Below are positions 16,210-25,120 of a DNA stretch of 64,000 nt, in pieces. The stretch is from Euzebyella saccharophila (GTDB taxonomy: Bacteria > Bacteroidota > Bacteroidia > Flavobacteriales > Flavobacteriaceae): contig NZ_JACYFJ010000001.1 in the NCBI RefSeq assembly GCF_014855495.1, forward strand, positions 62,001 to 126,000. The letters are read 5' to 3'. A model generated the notes under the pieces. The model was not told the DNA's origin and did not search any database. It saw only the letters and a program-made list of their open reading frames with translations. Positions within the stretch are counted from its first letter, which is position 1; each line of letters opens with the position of its first letter. A program made the position numbers and the translations under genes.

Positions 16210-17493
16210 TTATTCTATTTTTTTAGAATGAAAAGGTCTTACGATCAGCCTCGCTGCTTTGTCATAATTGATATAATTGTAGGCCCAATTAAAGAATACT
16301 ACCACCCTATTTCTAAATCCGACCAAGGCCATAAGGTGAACAAACATCCAAACGAACCAAGCCAAAAACCCGGAGAATTTCATTCTATTCAAATCCACAA
16401 CAGCCTTGTTTCTTCCCACCGTAGCCATAGTTCCCTTATCGTTGTAACTAAAAGGTTTCAAATCTTGCCCCTTTAATATCCTAAAAAGATTGTCCGCCAA
16501 ATGTTCCCCTTGTTGAATAGCAGGTTGCGCTACTTGCGGGTGACCTCTTTGGTAATCTTCGGTCTCCATATAGGCGATATCCCCGATGGCAAAAATATTG
16601 GGGTAACCTTCCACTCTGTTATACCTATCTACCCTAAAACGATTCAGTTTATCTACGAGGGTTTTTCCGTCCAATCCGGGCACAGAGGCTCCGGTAACTC
16701 CTGCTGCCCATACCAAATTTTTACACTTCATAGTAGTACCATCATTAAGGGTGACCGTCTCACCGTCATACTGACTTACAAGGGTTTCCAAGTGAATTTC
16801 CACTCCAAGTTCCTTTAAAAATTGGGTCGCTTTTTTAGAAGCATGATCGCTCATTGGCGGCAACACACGACCAGCACCCTCGAACAGATGAATTTCCATC
16901 TCATCGATATTCAAATGCTTGTAATCTTTAGGGAAAACGTTGTTTTTTAGCTCAGCTAAAGCTCCGGATAATTCCACGCCTGTAGGCCCACCGCCTACAA
17001 TACAAAAATTGAGTAGGGCCTTCCTTTCCTCCAAACTTTCGGAATCATCTGCTTTTTCAAAGTTTTGCAACATCAAACTTCTTATGTTCAGAGCTTGAGG
17101 AACATTTTTCATGGGCATTGAATTAGATTCAAGCTCTTTATTACCAAAAAAATTAGTCTTGGTCCCCGTTGCAATGACCAAATAATCATAATTCAGTTCG
17201 CCGATATTGGTTATTACTTTTTGTTGAGTAGGCTCTATTTTACTGACTTTGGCCAGCCTAAAGTGAAAGTTATTCAGTCTTTTTAGGACTTTTCGTATGG
17301 GATACGCTATCGAATCGGGCTCTAATCCGCTTGTAGAAACTTGGTATAAAAGAGGCTGAAACGTATGATAATTGTGCTTGTCTATGAGCACGATTTGCAT
17401 GTCTAGGTCTTTCAATTTTTTTGCTAGGGATACTCCAGCAAAACCACCACCAATGATAACCAAGCGCTTTTGGTCCGTTTTGGGTAAGTTCAT
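16210..17493 (-). CDS. ndh: Type II NADH dehydrogenase-like FAD oxidoreductase
   Basis: 427 residues. Two dinucleotide folds are visible: VIIGGGFAGVSLAKKL (residues about 13-28, FAD) and FCIVGGGPTGVELSGALAEL (about 165-185, NADH). VIATGTKTNFFG and IFAIGDIAYME complete the pyridine nucleotide-disulphide family pattern. The C-terminal part is hydrophobic (FSGFLAWFVWMFVHLMALVGFRNRVVVFFNWAYNYI), the membrane-binding tail of NDH-2. It transfers electrons from NADH to quinone without pumping. Single gene, convergent to its right-hand neighbour's promoter. Confidence 0.88.
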   Translation of the reverse strand: MNLPKTDQKRLVIIGGGFAGVSLAKKLKDLDMQIVLIDKHNYHTFQPLLYQVSTSGLEPDSIAYPIRKVLKRLNNFHFRLAKVSKIEPTQQKVITNIGELNYDYLVIATGTKTNFFGNKELESNSMPMKNVPQALNIRSLMLQNFEKADDSESLEERKALLNFCIVGGGPTGVELSGALAELKNNVFPKDYKHLNIDEMEIHLFEGAGRVLPPMSDHASKKATQFLKELGVEIHLETLVSQYDGETVTLNDGTTMKCKNLVWAAGVTGASVPGLDGKTLVDKLNRFRVDRYNRVEGYPNIFAIGDIAYMETEDYQRGHPQVAQPAIQQGEHLADNLFRILKGQDLKPFSYNDKGTMATVGRNKAVVDLNRMKFSGFLAWFVWMFVHLMALVGFRNRVVVFFNWAYNYINYDKAARLIVRPFHSKKIE

Positions 17494-17672
17494 TCGGTTT
17501 TTTTGTAAAATTACGACTTAGAACCTCTTTTACTGTTGTTTTTAACTTGAATTAATAACGTAATCCGCCATAAACTATACATGGCTAAATATTATTTTTT
17601 AACAGATATATTCAGCACCTATTCATCGTCTTTTATATATTTAATGCCTTAAATTTCGCAATCAACCAACTA

Positions 17673-19130
17673 ATGAAGACTTTCTATTACACGCTAGCAC
17701 TGTTATTGTTATGTAGCTTACGGCCGCTACATGCACAAATGATGGAACAAGATGAACCTAAGGGCACCGAGAACATCGCTTACAAATGGGGTAAGTTGGC
17801 CTTGGATGCCACTGCACTTGATACAGAACGTTTCAAGCCCAGACCTACGATTACCTCTAGGTATCTTGGTCTCATCTTTACGTCTATTTTCGATGCGTGG
17901 TCACGCTACGATGCCAACGCGCTGCCGGTGTACCTGGAAAAAGTAAAAAGAAGGCCAGCCAAAGAGCGTAGTCTGAAGAATAAAGAGATTGCCATCAGTT
18001 ATGCCGCCTTTGGGGCCATGAAGGAATATTACTATTCCGACACCGCTCTTTTTGAAGACTTTATGAGAGAATTGGGGTTAGACCCAAATAATAAATCTTT
18101 AGATCCAAAAACCCCTGAAGGGATTGGTAATTTAGCAGCCAAAGCCGTCATCGAGGCAAGAAAAAAAGATGGAAGCAACCAATATGGTGATACAAAAGGA
18201 TCCAATGGTGAGCCTTACTTCGACTACACCAACTACTCACCAGTGAATACAGCTGATGAAAATACCGATATCAACCGATGGCAACCTAAATACTTCTCCG
18301 ATGGAAAAGGTGGGCAGTTCGCCCCTGGTTGTTTAACCCCTTACTGGCAGCATGTAAAACCTATGACGATGAGTTCTGCCGATCAGTTTCGGCCAGGCCC
18401 TCCTCCAATGGTAGGTTCCAAACAGCTGGAAGAAGAGGTGAAAGAAGTTATAGATTTGCAGGCTAACCTAACCGATGAAGACAAGGCCCTGGTCGAATTT
18501 ATGAGAGACGGACCGCAGTCAGTACAACAGGCCGGTCACTGGTTAAAATTTGCTCAGGATGTTTCAAGAAGAGACAACCATACCCTTGATGAAGATGTAA
18601 AAATGTACTTTCTAACAGAGATTACGGCGATGGATGCGTTCATAGCTTCTTGGGATTCAAAAATGTTCTATGATTATGCGAGACCTTACGCTCTGGTACA
18701 TGACTACTATCAAGATAAAATAATCAAAGCCTGGGGCGGTCCGGGAAAAGGGATTATCGAAATGAAGGGACAAGAATGGAGACCGTATTCACCAGACGTT
18801 TTTCTATGCCCTCCTTTTCCTAGTTATACTTCTGGCCACAGTACCATCAGTGGCGCCTGTGCCGAAGCACTTCGATTATTTACGGGAAGTGATCATTTTG
18901 GTGAAGAAGTAACTCTTATTCCGGGGTCGATGACAGAATTGGACGAGGCACATTTTGGCAAACCTGTGACTTTAAAGTTCCCGACTTTTACAGAAACGGC
19001 GAACATGGCCGGTATTTCACGTGTGATGGGCGGCTATCATATACAAGCCGATAATATTGCCGGTCTTGAATTAGGGAGGGATGTTGCAGGACAAGCCTGG
19101 AAATTCTACAACACCCATCTGGGCAATTAA
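17673..19130 (+). CDS. Vanadium-dependent haloperoxidase-like PAP2 protein, secreted
   Basis: 485 residues with a signal peptide (MKTFYYTLALLLLCSLRPLHAQ). The vanadate/phosphate pocket of the haloperoxidase/PAP2 superfamily is complete: K330 and R337 in SKMFYDYARPY, S387-G-H389 in PFPSYTSGHST, R450 and H456 in SRVMGGYHIQADN. This spacing matches the vanadium haloperoxidase side of the family. Halide preference cannot be read; phosphatase activity is the alternative. No neighbours that would supply a halogenation substrate. A 180-bp gap separates it from the divergent ndh. Confidence 0.85.
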   Translation: MKTFYYTLALLLLCSLRPLHAQMMEQDEPKGTENIAYKWGKLALDATALDTERFKPRPTITSRYLGLIFTSIFDAWSRYDANALPVYLEKVKRRPAKERSLKNKEIAISYAAFGAMKEYYYSDTALFEDFMRELGLDPNNKSLDPKTPEGIGNLAAKAVIEARKKDGSNQYGDTKGSNGEPYFDYTNYSPVNTADENTDINRWQPKYFSDGKGGQFAPGCLTPYWQHVKPMTMSSADQFRPGPPPMVGSKQLEEEVKEVIDLQANLTDEDKALVEFMRDGPQSVQQAGHWLKFAQDVSRRDNHTLDEDVKMYFLTEITAMDAFIASWDSKMFYDYARPYALVHDYYQDKIIKAWGGPGKGIIEMKGQEWRPYSPDVFLCPPFPSYTSGHSTISGACAEALRLFTGSDHFGEEVTLIPGSMTELDEAHFGKPVTLKFPTFTETANMAGISRVMGGYHIQADNIAGLELGRDVAGQAWKFYNTHLGN

Positions 19131-19231
19131 GATTTTCCTAGAATTCTGGTTGCAAATTTTAGCAAAGCATGATATTGCTCATGTTTTAATGTCTTTTAAG
19201 CATTGATCTTTGCAACTCAAAATTCTTAACC

Positions 19232-20500
19232 ATGAAAATAGTCTCAAAAGCAGAAGCTGTATCTTGTATCAAATCTGGTAATCGAGTATTTATTCAAGGG
19301 GCCGCTATGACCCCAAATGCATTGGTTGATGCTATGTGCGACCGATACCAAGAACTTTCCGATGTAGAAATAGTTTCCATTCATACCGAGGGCAATGCCA
19401 AATATGCCCACGAGCCCTATCATGAAAGCTTTAAGATGAACAGTTGCTTTGTGGGGCAGAACGTTCGCAGGGTGGTTAACAGCACTCAAGGTGACTATAT
19501 TCCAATCTTTCTTAGTGAAATTCATTTATTGTTTCGGCAAGGAATTTTGCCCATAGATGTGGCTATCGTTCAGGTTTCCCCGCCTGACAAACACGGGTAC
19601 TGCTCCTTGGGGGTATCTGTTGATGTAGTCCTTCCGGCCATTGAAACAGCTAAAAAAGTAATCGCCCAAATAAATCCGTCCGTACCTCGAACCCATGGTG
19701 ATGGTATTATACATATTAAAAATATAGACTATGCCATCGAAATTGATACTCCCATTCATATACACGGGGTGGCACTGGTTTCTCCCGTAGAAGCTAAAAT
19801 TGGCAAACACGTGGCAGGCTTGATTGAAGACGGAGCCACATTGCAAATGGGTATCGGCAGTATTCCAAATGCGGTTCTTGACAATCTTGGCAATCATAAA
19901 CATTTAGGCATTCACACCGAAATGTTTACTGATGGCATTCTTCCCCTAATCGAGAAAGGGGTGGTCACTGGCGAAAAGAAAAAAGTAAAAACAGGAAAAG
20001 TGGTCACCTGTTTTTCGGTAGGGTCACAAAAACTCTATGATTTTTTAGATGATAATCCCTTAGTGCATTTTAAAGAAGCTGCCTACACCAACGATACGTC
20101 CATTATACGGAGAAATCCAAAAGTAACGGCTATTAACAGCGCCATAGAAATTGACCTTACCGGACAAGTCTGTGCAGATACCATAGGTAACAGGCAATAT
20201 TCGGGCGTAGGCGGACAGATGGATTTCATTCGAGGGGCTTCCCTTTCAAAAGGAGGAAAGCCTATTTTTGCCATGCCCTCGGTCACAGCAAAGGGTATTT
20301 CAAAAATCACTCCCTATCTAAAACAAGGTGCAGGCGTTACTACAACAAGAGCCCATGTTCATTACGTAGTCACAGAATATGGTGTGGCCCATCTTTTTGG
20401 GAAAAACCTCAAGGAAAGGGCCAAAGCACTTATTCAAATTGCGCATCCTGACCACAGGGAAGCACTTGAAAAAGCTACTTTTGAACGTTTTAATAATTAA
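19232..20500 (+). CDS. Acetyl-CoA hydrolase/transferase family (acyl-CoA:acetate/4-hydroxybutyrate CoA-transferase-like)
   Basis: 422 residues. Landmarks are GNRVFIQGAAMTPNALVDAM, PPDKHGYCSLGVSVDVVLPAIETAK, GATLQMGIGSIPNAVLDNLGNHKHLGIHTEMFTDG and INSAIEIDLTGQVCADTIGNRQYSGVGGQMDFIRGA, all standard for class I CoA-transferases of the AcnAB/Cat1 type. The glutamate in INSAIEID is in the position of the catalytic one that forms the thioester. Cytosolic. The downstream globin gene begins 11 nt after the stop codon. Confidence 0.9.
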   Translation: MKIVSKAEAVSCIKSGNRVFIQGAAMTPNALVDAMCDRYQELSDVEIVSIHTEGNAKYAHEPYHESFKMNSCFVGQNVRRVVNSTQGDYIPIFLSEIHLLFRQGILPIDVAIVQVSPPDKHGYCSLGVSVDVVLPAIETAKKVIAQINPSVPRTHGDGIIHIKNIDYAIEIDTPIHIHGVALVSPVEAKIGKHVAGLIEDGATLQMGIGSIPNAVLDNLGNHKHLGIHTEMFTDGILPLIEKGVVTGEKKKVKTGKVVTCFSVGSQKLYDFLDDNPLVHFKEAAYTNDTSIIRRNPKVTAINSAIEIDLTGQVCADTIGNRQYSGVGGQMDFIRGASLSKGGKPIFAMPSVTAKGISKITPYLKQGAGVTTTRAHVHYVVTEYGVAHLFGKNLKERAKALIQIAHPDHREALEKATFERFNN

Positions 20501-20510
20501 GCGGTGCCCG

Positions 20511-20900
20511 GTGAAAAAAAGAGAAATTAAAAATCGTGAAGATGTTCATCTTTTGGTCACCCAATTTTACGGTAAAATAAGGGAACATGCCACCCTAAGC
20601 CCTATTTTTAATAAAATTATAGAAGACTGGGATGCTCATTTTGAGGTACTCACCAATTTCTGGGAATCCCAACTCTTTTTGAAAAGAAACTATCACAATA
20701 ATCCAATTCAAGTTCACAATGAAGTGGATAGAAAAATGGAACATCAAATAAAGTCGGAACATTTTGGAATGTGGCTCAACCTCTGGTTCGAGACCTTGGA
20801 CGAGCTATTTGAAGGCGAGGTCGCCTATATTGCGAAAAATCGGGCTCAAAAGATGAGCAGTATGCTTTTCATAGAAATGTTCAAAGCGAGACCAAAATAG
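20511..20900 (+). CDS. Group III truncated haemoglobin
   Basis: 129 residues from GTG 20511; longer readings run inside the upstream gene. The globin helices read VHLLVTQFYGKIREHATLSPIFNKII, then WDAHFEVLTNFWESQLFLKRNYHNNPIQVHNEV and FGMWLNLWFETLDELFEG. The H in IQVHNEVDRKME or MEHQIKSEHF region supplies the proximal ligand. Group III truncated globins have no firmly known role, with oxygen or NO/peroxide chemistry proposed. It follows the CoA-transferase by 11 nt and is probably in one transcript. Confidence 0.85.
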   Translation: MKKREIKNREDVHLLVTQFYGKIREHATLSPIFNKIIEDWDAHFEVLTNFWESQLFLKRNYHNNPIQVHNEVDRKMEHQIKSEHFGMWLNLWFETLDELFEGEVAYIAKNRAQKMSSMLFIEMFKARPK

Positions 20901-20959
20901 CGAAACACGGTCAATTTAGCCCTGTTTTGGTTTTGCGGGTTTAGCATTTTCTTCACTTT

Positions 20960-20967
20960 TATTTTTG
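20960..20967 (+). promoter_or_regulatory. Putative -7 box upstream of FMN glutamate synthase-like gene
   Basis: TATTTTTG matches TAnnTTTG, 34 nt before the ATG. A TTG at 20933-20935 lies 24 nt upstream, near the 17-23 nt range described for flavobacterial promoters. The box is within a TTTAGCA/TGCTAAA inverted repeat (20940-20971), so it could also be part of a hairpin. Confidence 0.45.
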
Positions 20968-21001
20968 CTAAATTGCTAACCTCAACCAAGAAGCATCACA
21001 T

Positions 21002-22594
21002 ATGAAGGTCCGCGAAAAGTTTCTGCTCATTTCGTTCATCAGCATTGCCTTAATTGTTGGCATTTCATTTTTCTGGAAACCAATACTTTGGACGTTTCTT
21101 ATCGTGGCACCACTGGTTATCATGGGGGTTTTCGACATAGTTCAGACCAAACACACAATCAGAAGAAACTTTCCTGTCATTGGTAGGTTTAGGTATATGC
21201 TAGAGTCCATTAGACCTGAAATCATGCAATATTTTGTGGAAACCGATACAGAGGGCCGACCTTTAAACCGAATTCTACGATCACTTATTTACAGACGTGC
21301 AAAAGGGGCCAACGATACCGAACCCTTCGGCACCCAAATGGATTTGTACCGAGCTGGTTATGAATGGATGGAGCACTCCATGTACGCCAAGAAAAATCCC
21401 CAAGAGATTGGCAAATTTCCAAGGTTGACCATTGGTGGAAAAGACTGCAAACAGCCATATTCTTCAAGTCTTTTGAATATTTCCGCCATGAGTTTCGGCT
21501 CCTTGAGCAAAAACGCCGTTTTGGCTATGAACAAAGGGGCCAAAATGGGAAACTTTGCACATAATACGGGCGAAGGGGGCATTAGCGATTATCATATAGA
21601 AGGTGGTGGTGACCTCATCTGGCAAATAGGAACCGGCTATTTTGGTTGCCGAAATGATGACGGCACCTTCAATGAAAAGACATTCAGGGAAAATGCTTTG
21701 AGACCTACCGTGAAGATGATTGAAATAAAATTATCGCAAGGGGCCAAACCCGGTCACGGTGGCATACTTCCCGCTGTAAAGAATACTCCTGAAATTGCCA
21801 AGATACGACATATACAACCGGGTATTGCCGTACATTCCCCACCATCACATTCCGCATTTTCCAACCCTATCGAGTTCATGTACTTTATCAAAAAACTGCG
21901 TGATCTCTCAGATGGCAAACCCATCGGTTTCAAACTTTGCATTGGTAGAAAGCAAGAATTTATGGACTTCTGCGAAGCTATGATTCATACGGGTATTACT
22001 CCGGATTTTATTACGGTAGATGGAGGAGAAGGAGGAACCGGCGCCGCTCCGGTAGAATTTTCAAATACCATGGGTATGCCCTCACGGGAGGGACTGGTTT
22101 TTGTTCACGACACCTTAGTTGGATTTGGATTGAGAAGGGATATCAAGGTCATTATCGCCGGAAAAATAATTTCCGGTTTTCATATGGCAAGAGCCATTGC
22201 CCTGGGCGCCGATGGATGCAATAGCGCCCGAGCCATGATGCTGGCCGTTGGGTGTATTCAAGCATTGCAATGCAATACCAACACCTGCCCAGTTGGGGTA
22301 GCAACCCAAAATAAATCCCTCATGAAAGGTTTGGTGGTCAATGATAAGGCCCCAAGAATCAAAAACTATCAAGAGGCAACTATCCACAGCTTTTTAGAGC
22401 TGGTGGCCGCTGCCGGTCTCAATCACCCATCAGAACTTAGAAGAGAACATATCAGCAAACGCATTGGGATGTACAAGGTAGCCACCTACGATGAAATTTA
22501 CCCATATATGGAAGAAGGCTGCCTTTTGAATTTGGCGAACATTCCAAAAGACTATCAAAAGTTCTTTAAACTGACCAGGATCATGTCCAACTAA
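21002..22594 (+). CDS. FMN-binding glutamate synthase family protein
   Basis: 530 residues. N-terminal hydrophobic stretches (residues about 7-45) suggest two membrane helices. The remainder is the GltB-type FMN domain: LLNISAMSFGSLSKNAVLAMNKGAKMGNFAHNTGEGGIS, LSQGAKPGHGGILPAVKNTPEIA, ITVDGGEGGTGAAP and the cluster motif AVGCIQALQCNTNTCPVGVATQ. No glutaminase domain. Known for lone members of this kind: related to archaeal-type glutamate synthase large subunit, actual reaction untested in most bacteria. Single gene. Confidence 0.88.
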   Translation: MKVREKFLLISFISIALIVGISFFWKPILWTFLIVAPLVIMGVFDIVQTKHTIRRNFPVIGRFRYMLESIRPEIMQYFVETDTEGRPLNRILRSLIYRRAKGANDTEPFGTQMDLYRAGYEWMEHSMYAKKNPQEIGKFPRLTIGGKDCKQPYSSSLLNISAMSFGSLSKNAVLAMNKGAKMGNFAHNTGEGGISDYHIEGGGDLIWQIGTGYFGCRNDDGTFNEKTFRENALRPTVKMIEIKLSQGAKPGHGGILPAVKNTPEIAKIRHIQPGIAVHSPPSHSAFSNPIEFMYFIKKLRDLSDGKPIGFKLCIGRKQEFMDFCEAMIHTGITPDFITVDGGEGGTGAAPVEFSNTMGMPSREGLVFVHDTLVGFGLRRDIKVIIAGKIISGFHMARAIALGADGCNSARAMMLAVGCIQALQCNTNTCPVGVATQNKSLMKGLVVNDKAPRIKNYQEATIHSFLELVAAAGLNHPSELRREHISKRIGMYKVATYDEIYPYMEEGCLLNLANIPKDYQKFFKLTRIMSN

Positions 22595-22695
22595 TTTTTA
22601 TGAAAAATAGCAGTGGGATTAACTTTTGACATTCCATCTGAAAAAATGTAAATTCCTCGACCGGATTACAAACCAACCTTACCAAAAAATGACCC

Positions 22696-24087
22696 ATGAA
22701 AAAAAATGCATCTAGAAGATTATTTCTAAAAAAAGCCACCCTTGGTTCAGCCGCCCTTTCTTCTGCCCCCATGGTATTTGCTTCCTCCAAGGACGAGATG
22801 TTACCCCTTTACAGACCCTATGCAGAATTTAGTTATTCGGCGAACGACCATATCAATATTGGTGTTATTGGCGTAGGCATCCAAGGTATTTTTGATGCTA
22901 GGGATGCGCTCACCGTAAACGGAACCAAAGTAACGGCAGCTTGTGACCTGTACACAGGAAGATTAGACAGGGCAAAGGAACTATGGGGTGAAGCAATATT
23001 TACGACTCGAGATTACAGAGAACTTTTAGAAAGAAAAGATGTGGATGTTGTTATCGTAGCCACACCCGATCATTGGCACAAAAAAATTACGGTAGATGCC
23101 TTAAATAAAGGCAAACATGTGTATTGTGAAAAACCCATGGTCCAAAAATGGGAAGAAGGCCAAGCAATTATTGACGCCCAGCAAAAGACCGGAAAACTAT
23201 GCCAAATAGGAAGCCAAGCCATGGCATCTTTGGGTAATGAGAAGGCAAAACAGCTATATGAAGAAGGTGCCATAGGCGATATTGTAATGCTGGATTTTTA
23301 CAATGACCGTTATTCTGCAGAGGGTGCATGGCAATATCCCATTCCGCCGGATGCCAGTAAAAAAACGGTCGATTTCGATACTTTTTTAGGAAATGCCCGA
23401 AAGGTTCCTTTTGAACCCAAACGCTTTTTTAGATGGAGAAATTACCGGGATTACGGTACCGGAGTAGCGGGCGACCTATTTGTTCATGCGTTCTCAACAC
23501 TTAACCATGTCATTAGCTCCCATGGCCCCAATAGAGCCTTGGCTACTGGAGGACTCCGCTATTGGAAAGATGGTAGGGATGTACCCGATGTAAGCATCAC
23601 ACTCTACGACTATCCTGAAACAGACACCCATGCCGCCTTTAATGCCGCCTTTCGCATTAATTTTATTGCCGGAAGTGGAGGTGGCGGCGGATTCAAACTA
23701 GTGGGTACCGAAGGCGAAATGGAAGTAGGCCAAAATTCCGTGACCCTAAAAAGGTCTAAATTAGGCTTGGTTCCCGGTGGATATTCCCTCACCGCATTTA
23801 CCGAAGAAATGCAGGAAAAAATAAAACAAAGCTACGCCGATCAGAATTTGGAAAAACGTTCTTCTGCTTTGAGTACGGGTACCACCACCTGGAAAGCACC
23901 CAGTGACTATAAAGGTGCCAGACACGACCATTTCTTTAATTTATTCCAAGCTATTCGCGGTCGGGGCAAGGTAGTACAAGACCCAACTTTTGGTCTAAGG
24001 GCTGCGGGGGCTGCCTTACTTGCCAACGAAAGTTATTATTCAAAGGAGCCTGTTAATTGGGACCCAACAAAAATGAAAATTATATAA
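22696..24087 (+). CDS. Tat-exported Gfo/Idh/MocA oxidoreductase
   Basis: 463 residues. The N-terminus KKNASRRLFLKKATLGSAALSSAP is a twin-arginine signal, so it is exported folded with its cofactor. The NAD(P)-binding fold starts at INIGVIGVGIQGIFDARDAL, and the signature VYCEKPMVQKWEEGQAI follows. The later part (FRWRNYRDYGTGVAGDLFVHAFSTLNHVI) is typical of the Bacteroidota periplasmic group, where members act as sugar dehydrogenases or glycosidases using NAD. The next gene is an SMP-30-like propeller, 44 nt downstream. Confidence 0.87.
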   Translation: MKKNASRRLFLKKATLGSAALSSAPMVFASSKDEMLPLYRPYAEFSYSANDHINIGVIGVGIQGIFDARDALTVNGTKVTAACDLYTGRLDRAKELWGEAIFTTRDYRELLERKDVDVVIVATPDHWHKKITVDALNKGKHVYCEKPMVQKWEEGQAIIDAQQKTGKLCQIGSQAMASLGNEKAKQLYEEGAIGDIVMLDFYNDRYSAEGAWQYPIPPDASKKTVDFDTFLGNARKVPFEPKRFFRWRNYRDYGTGVAGDLFVHAFSTLNHVISSHGPNRALATGGLRYWKDGRDVPDVSITLYDYPETDTHAAFNAAFRINFIAGSGGGGGFKLVGTEGEMEVGQNSVTLKRSKLGLVPGGYSLTAFTEEMQEKIKQSYADQNLEKRSSALSTGTTTWKAPSDYKGARHDHFFNLFQAIRGRGKVVQDPTFGLRAAGAALLANESYYSKEPVNWDPTKMKII

Positions 24088-24131
24088 TTCAAATATTCAA
24101 CAAATGCTTATTACTAAAACACGTCTGAAAA

Positions 24132-25064
24132 ATGAAAAAACTAGCACCTTGCGACAGAAATCGCGTTTTCCGGTCAATAAAAGGTATGGCCTTTACTCTA
24201 ATTATGTTTTGGGCCTGCCAAATCAACGGCCAAGTTCAATTTCCCGTAGACGTAGGGGTAAAGCCGGAGAGCATAACCAAAGGGTTCAACGGCAATTACT
24301 ACGTAACCTTGATGAACGGCAAAGATAAGGGTGATGGCGAGGTAGCTGAAATATCCGAAAGTGGTGTAAAGGTCTTTGCAAAAGGTTTTGATGAACCCAA
24401 GGGCATCGTATTTTTAGAGGGGCATCTTTACTTTTCTGATTTGAACAGAATTTGGAAAGTTGACTCAAACGGAAAAGCAAGCGTATTCGTTCAAAAAGAG
24501 GACTTCCCTAAAGAGGCGCTGTACCTTAATGATGTGGCGGTTGATGCCGATGGAAAAGGTATTTATGTGGCCGATATGGGCGACACAAAATACATGAGAG
24601 ACGGGAATAATGACCTCTGGCCCCTTGATAGCGACGAAGCTAAAAAGATACCCCAGGTAGGAAGAATTTACCATATTGACCTCAAGGGCCGAGTGACCAT
24701 AGCCCAAGATGGCTCCCCCTTAATGACCAATCCCAATGGGGTAGGTGTCGACAACAATGGCGAAATAATGGTAGGCGCCTTCTTTCAAGGAAATTTTCTA
24801 ATCAAAAAAGAAGGGAAGCTTACTCCATTAAAAGGCACTTTTAGAGGCGCCGATGCGGTTGAGCAAGACAGCCAAGGCAATTACTACATAAGTAGTTGGG
24901 TGCAAGGTACCGTTTGGAAAATCGATGGAAAAACCGAAGAGACCACAGTGCTCGTTTCCGGCCTGCAATCTGCAGCAGATTTTCTTTTGGAAGAGGAAAA
25001 AGGCAGATTACTTTTACCAGATATGATGGCAGGAAAAATTTTATCCGTGTCCATTCATCCATAA
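24132..25064 (+). CDS. SMP-30/gluconolactonase-like beta-propeller, exported
   Basis: 310 residues in the longest form; a start at M19 (24186) would leave a better signal peptide (MAFTLIMFWACQINGQ), so the true start could be either. The propeller repeats read VKPESITKGFNGNYYVTLM, GHLYFSDLNRIWKVDSNGKASVF, LYLNDVAVDADGKGIYVADMGD, NPNGVGVDNNGEIMVGAFFQGN and DAVEQDSQGNYYISSWVQGTVWKID. Lactonase activity is one option; general binding propellers look alike. Ends before a strong hairpin terminator. Confidence 0.72.
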   Translation: MKKLAPCDRNRVFRSIKGMAFTLIMFWACQINGQVQFPVDVGVKPESITKGFNGNYYVTLMNGKDKGDGEVAEISESGVKVFAKGFDEPKGIVFLEGHLYFSDLNRIWKVDSNGKASVFVQKEDFPKEALYLNDVAVDADGKGIYVADMGDTKYMRDGNNDLWPLDSDEAKKIPQVGRIYHIDLKGRVTIAQDGSPLMTNPNGVGVDNNGEIMVGAFFQGNFLIKKEGKLTPLKGTFRGADAVEQDSQGNYYISSWVQGTVWKIDGKTEETTVLVSGLQSAADFLLEEEKGRLLLPDMMAGKILSVSIHP

Positions 25065-25068
25065 ATTC

Positions 25069-25105
25069 AAAAAAGGGACAGATGATCAAAACTGTCCCTT
25101 TTTTT
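25069..25105. terminator. Strong bidirectional hairpin terminator
   Basis: The 7-bp GGGACAG stem with its A-tract pairs with CTGTCCC followed by T7, with a loop of ten nt (25082-25091). The perfect stem, A-tract and T-tract serve both the propeller gene (plus) and the stress protein gene (minus). Confidence 0.88.
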
Positions 25106-25120
25106 CTACCCTATTTTAAT

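Noticed and set aside
20379-20510. Longer globin reading frame starting inside the CoA-transferase gene
   Set aside because: The added residues have no globin character and overlap a conserved coding region in another frame.
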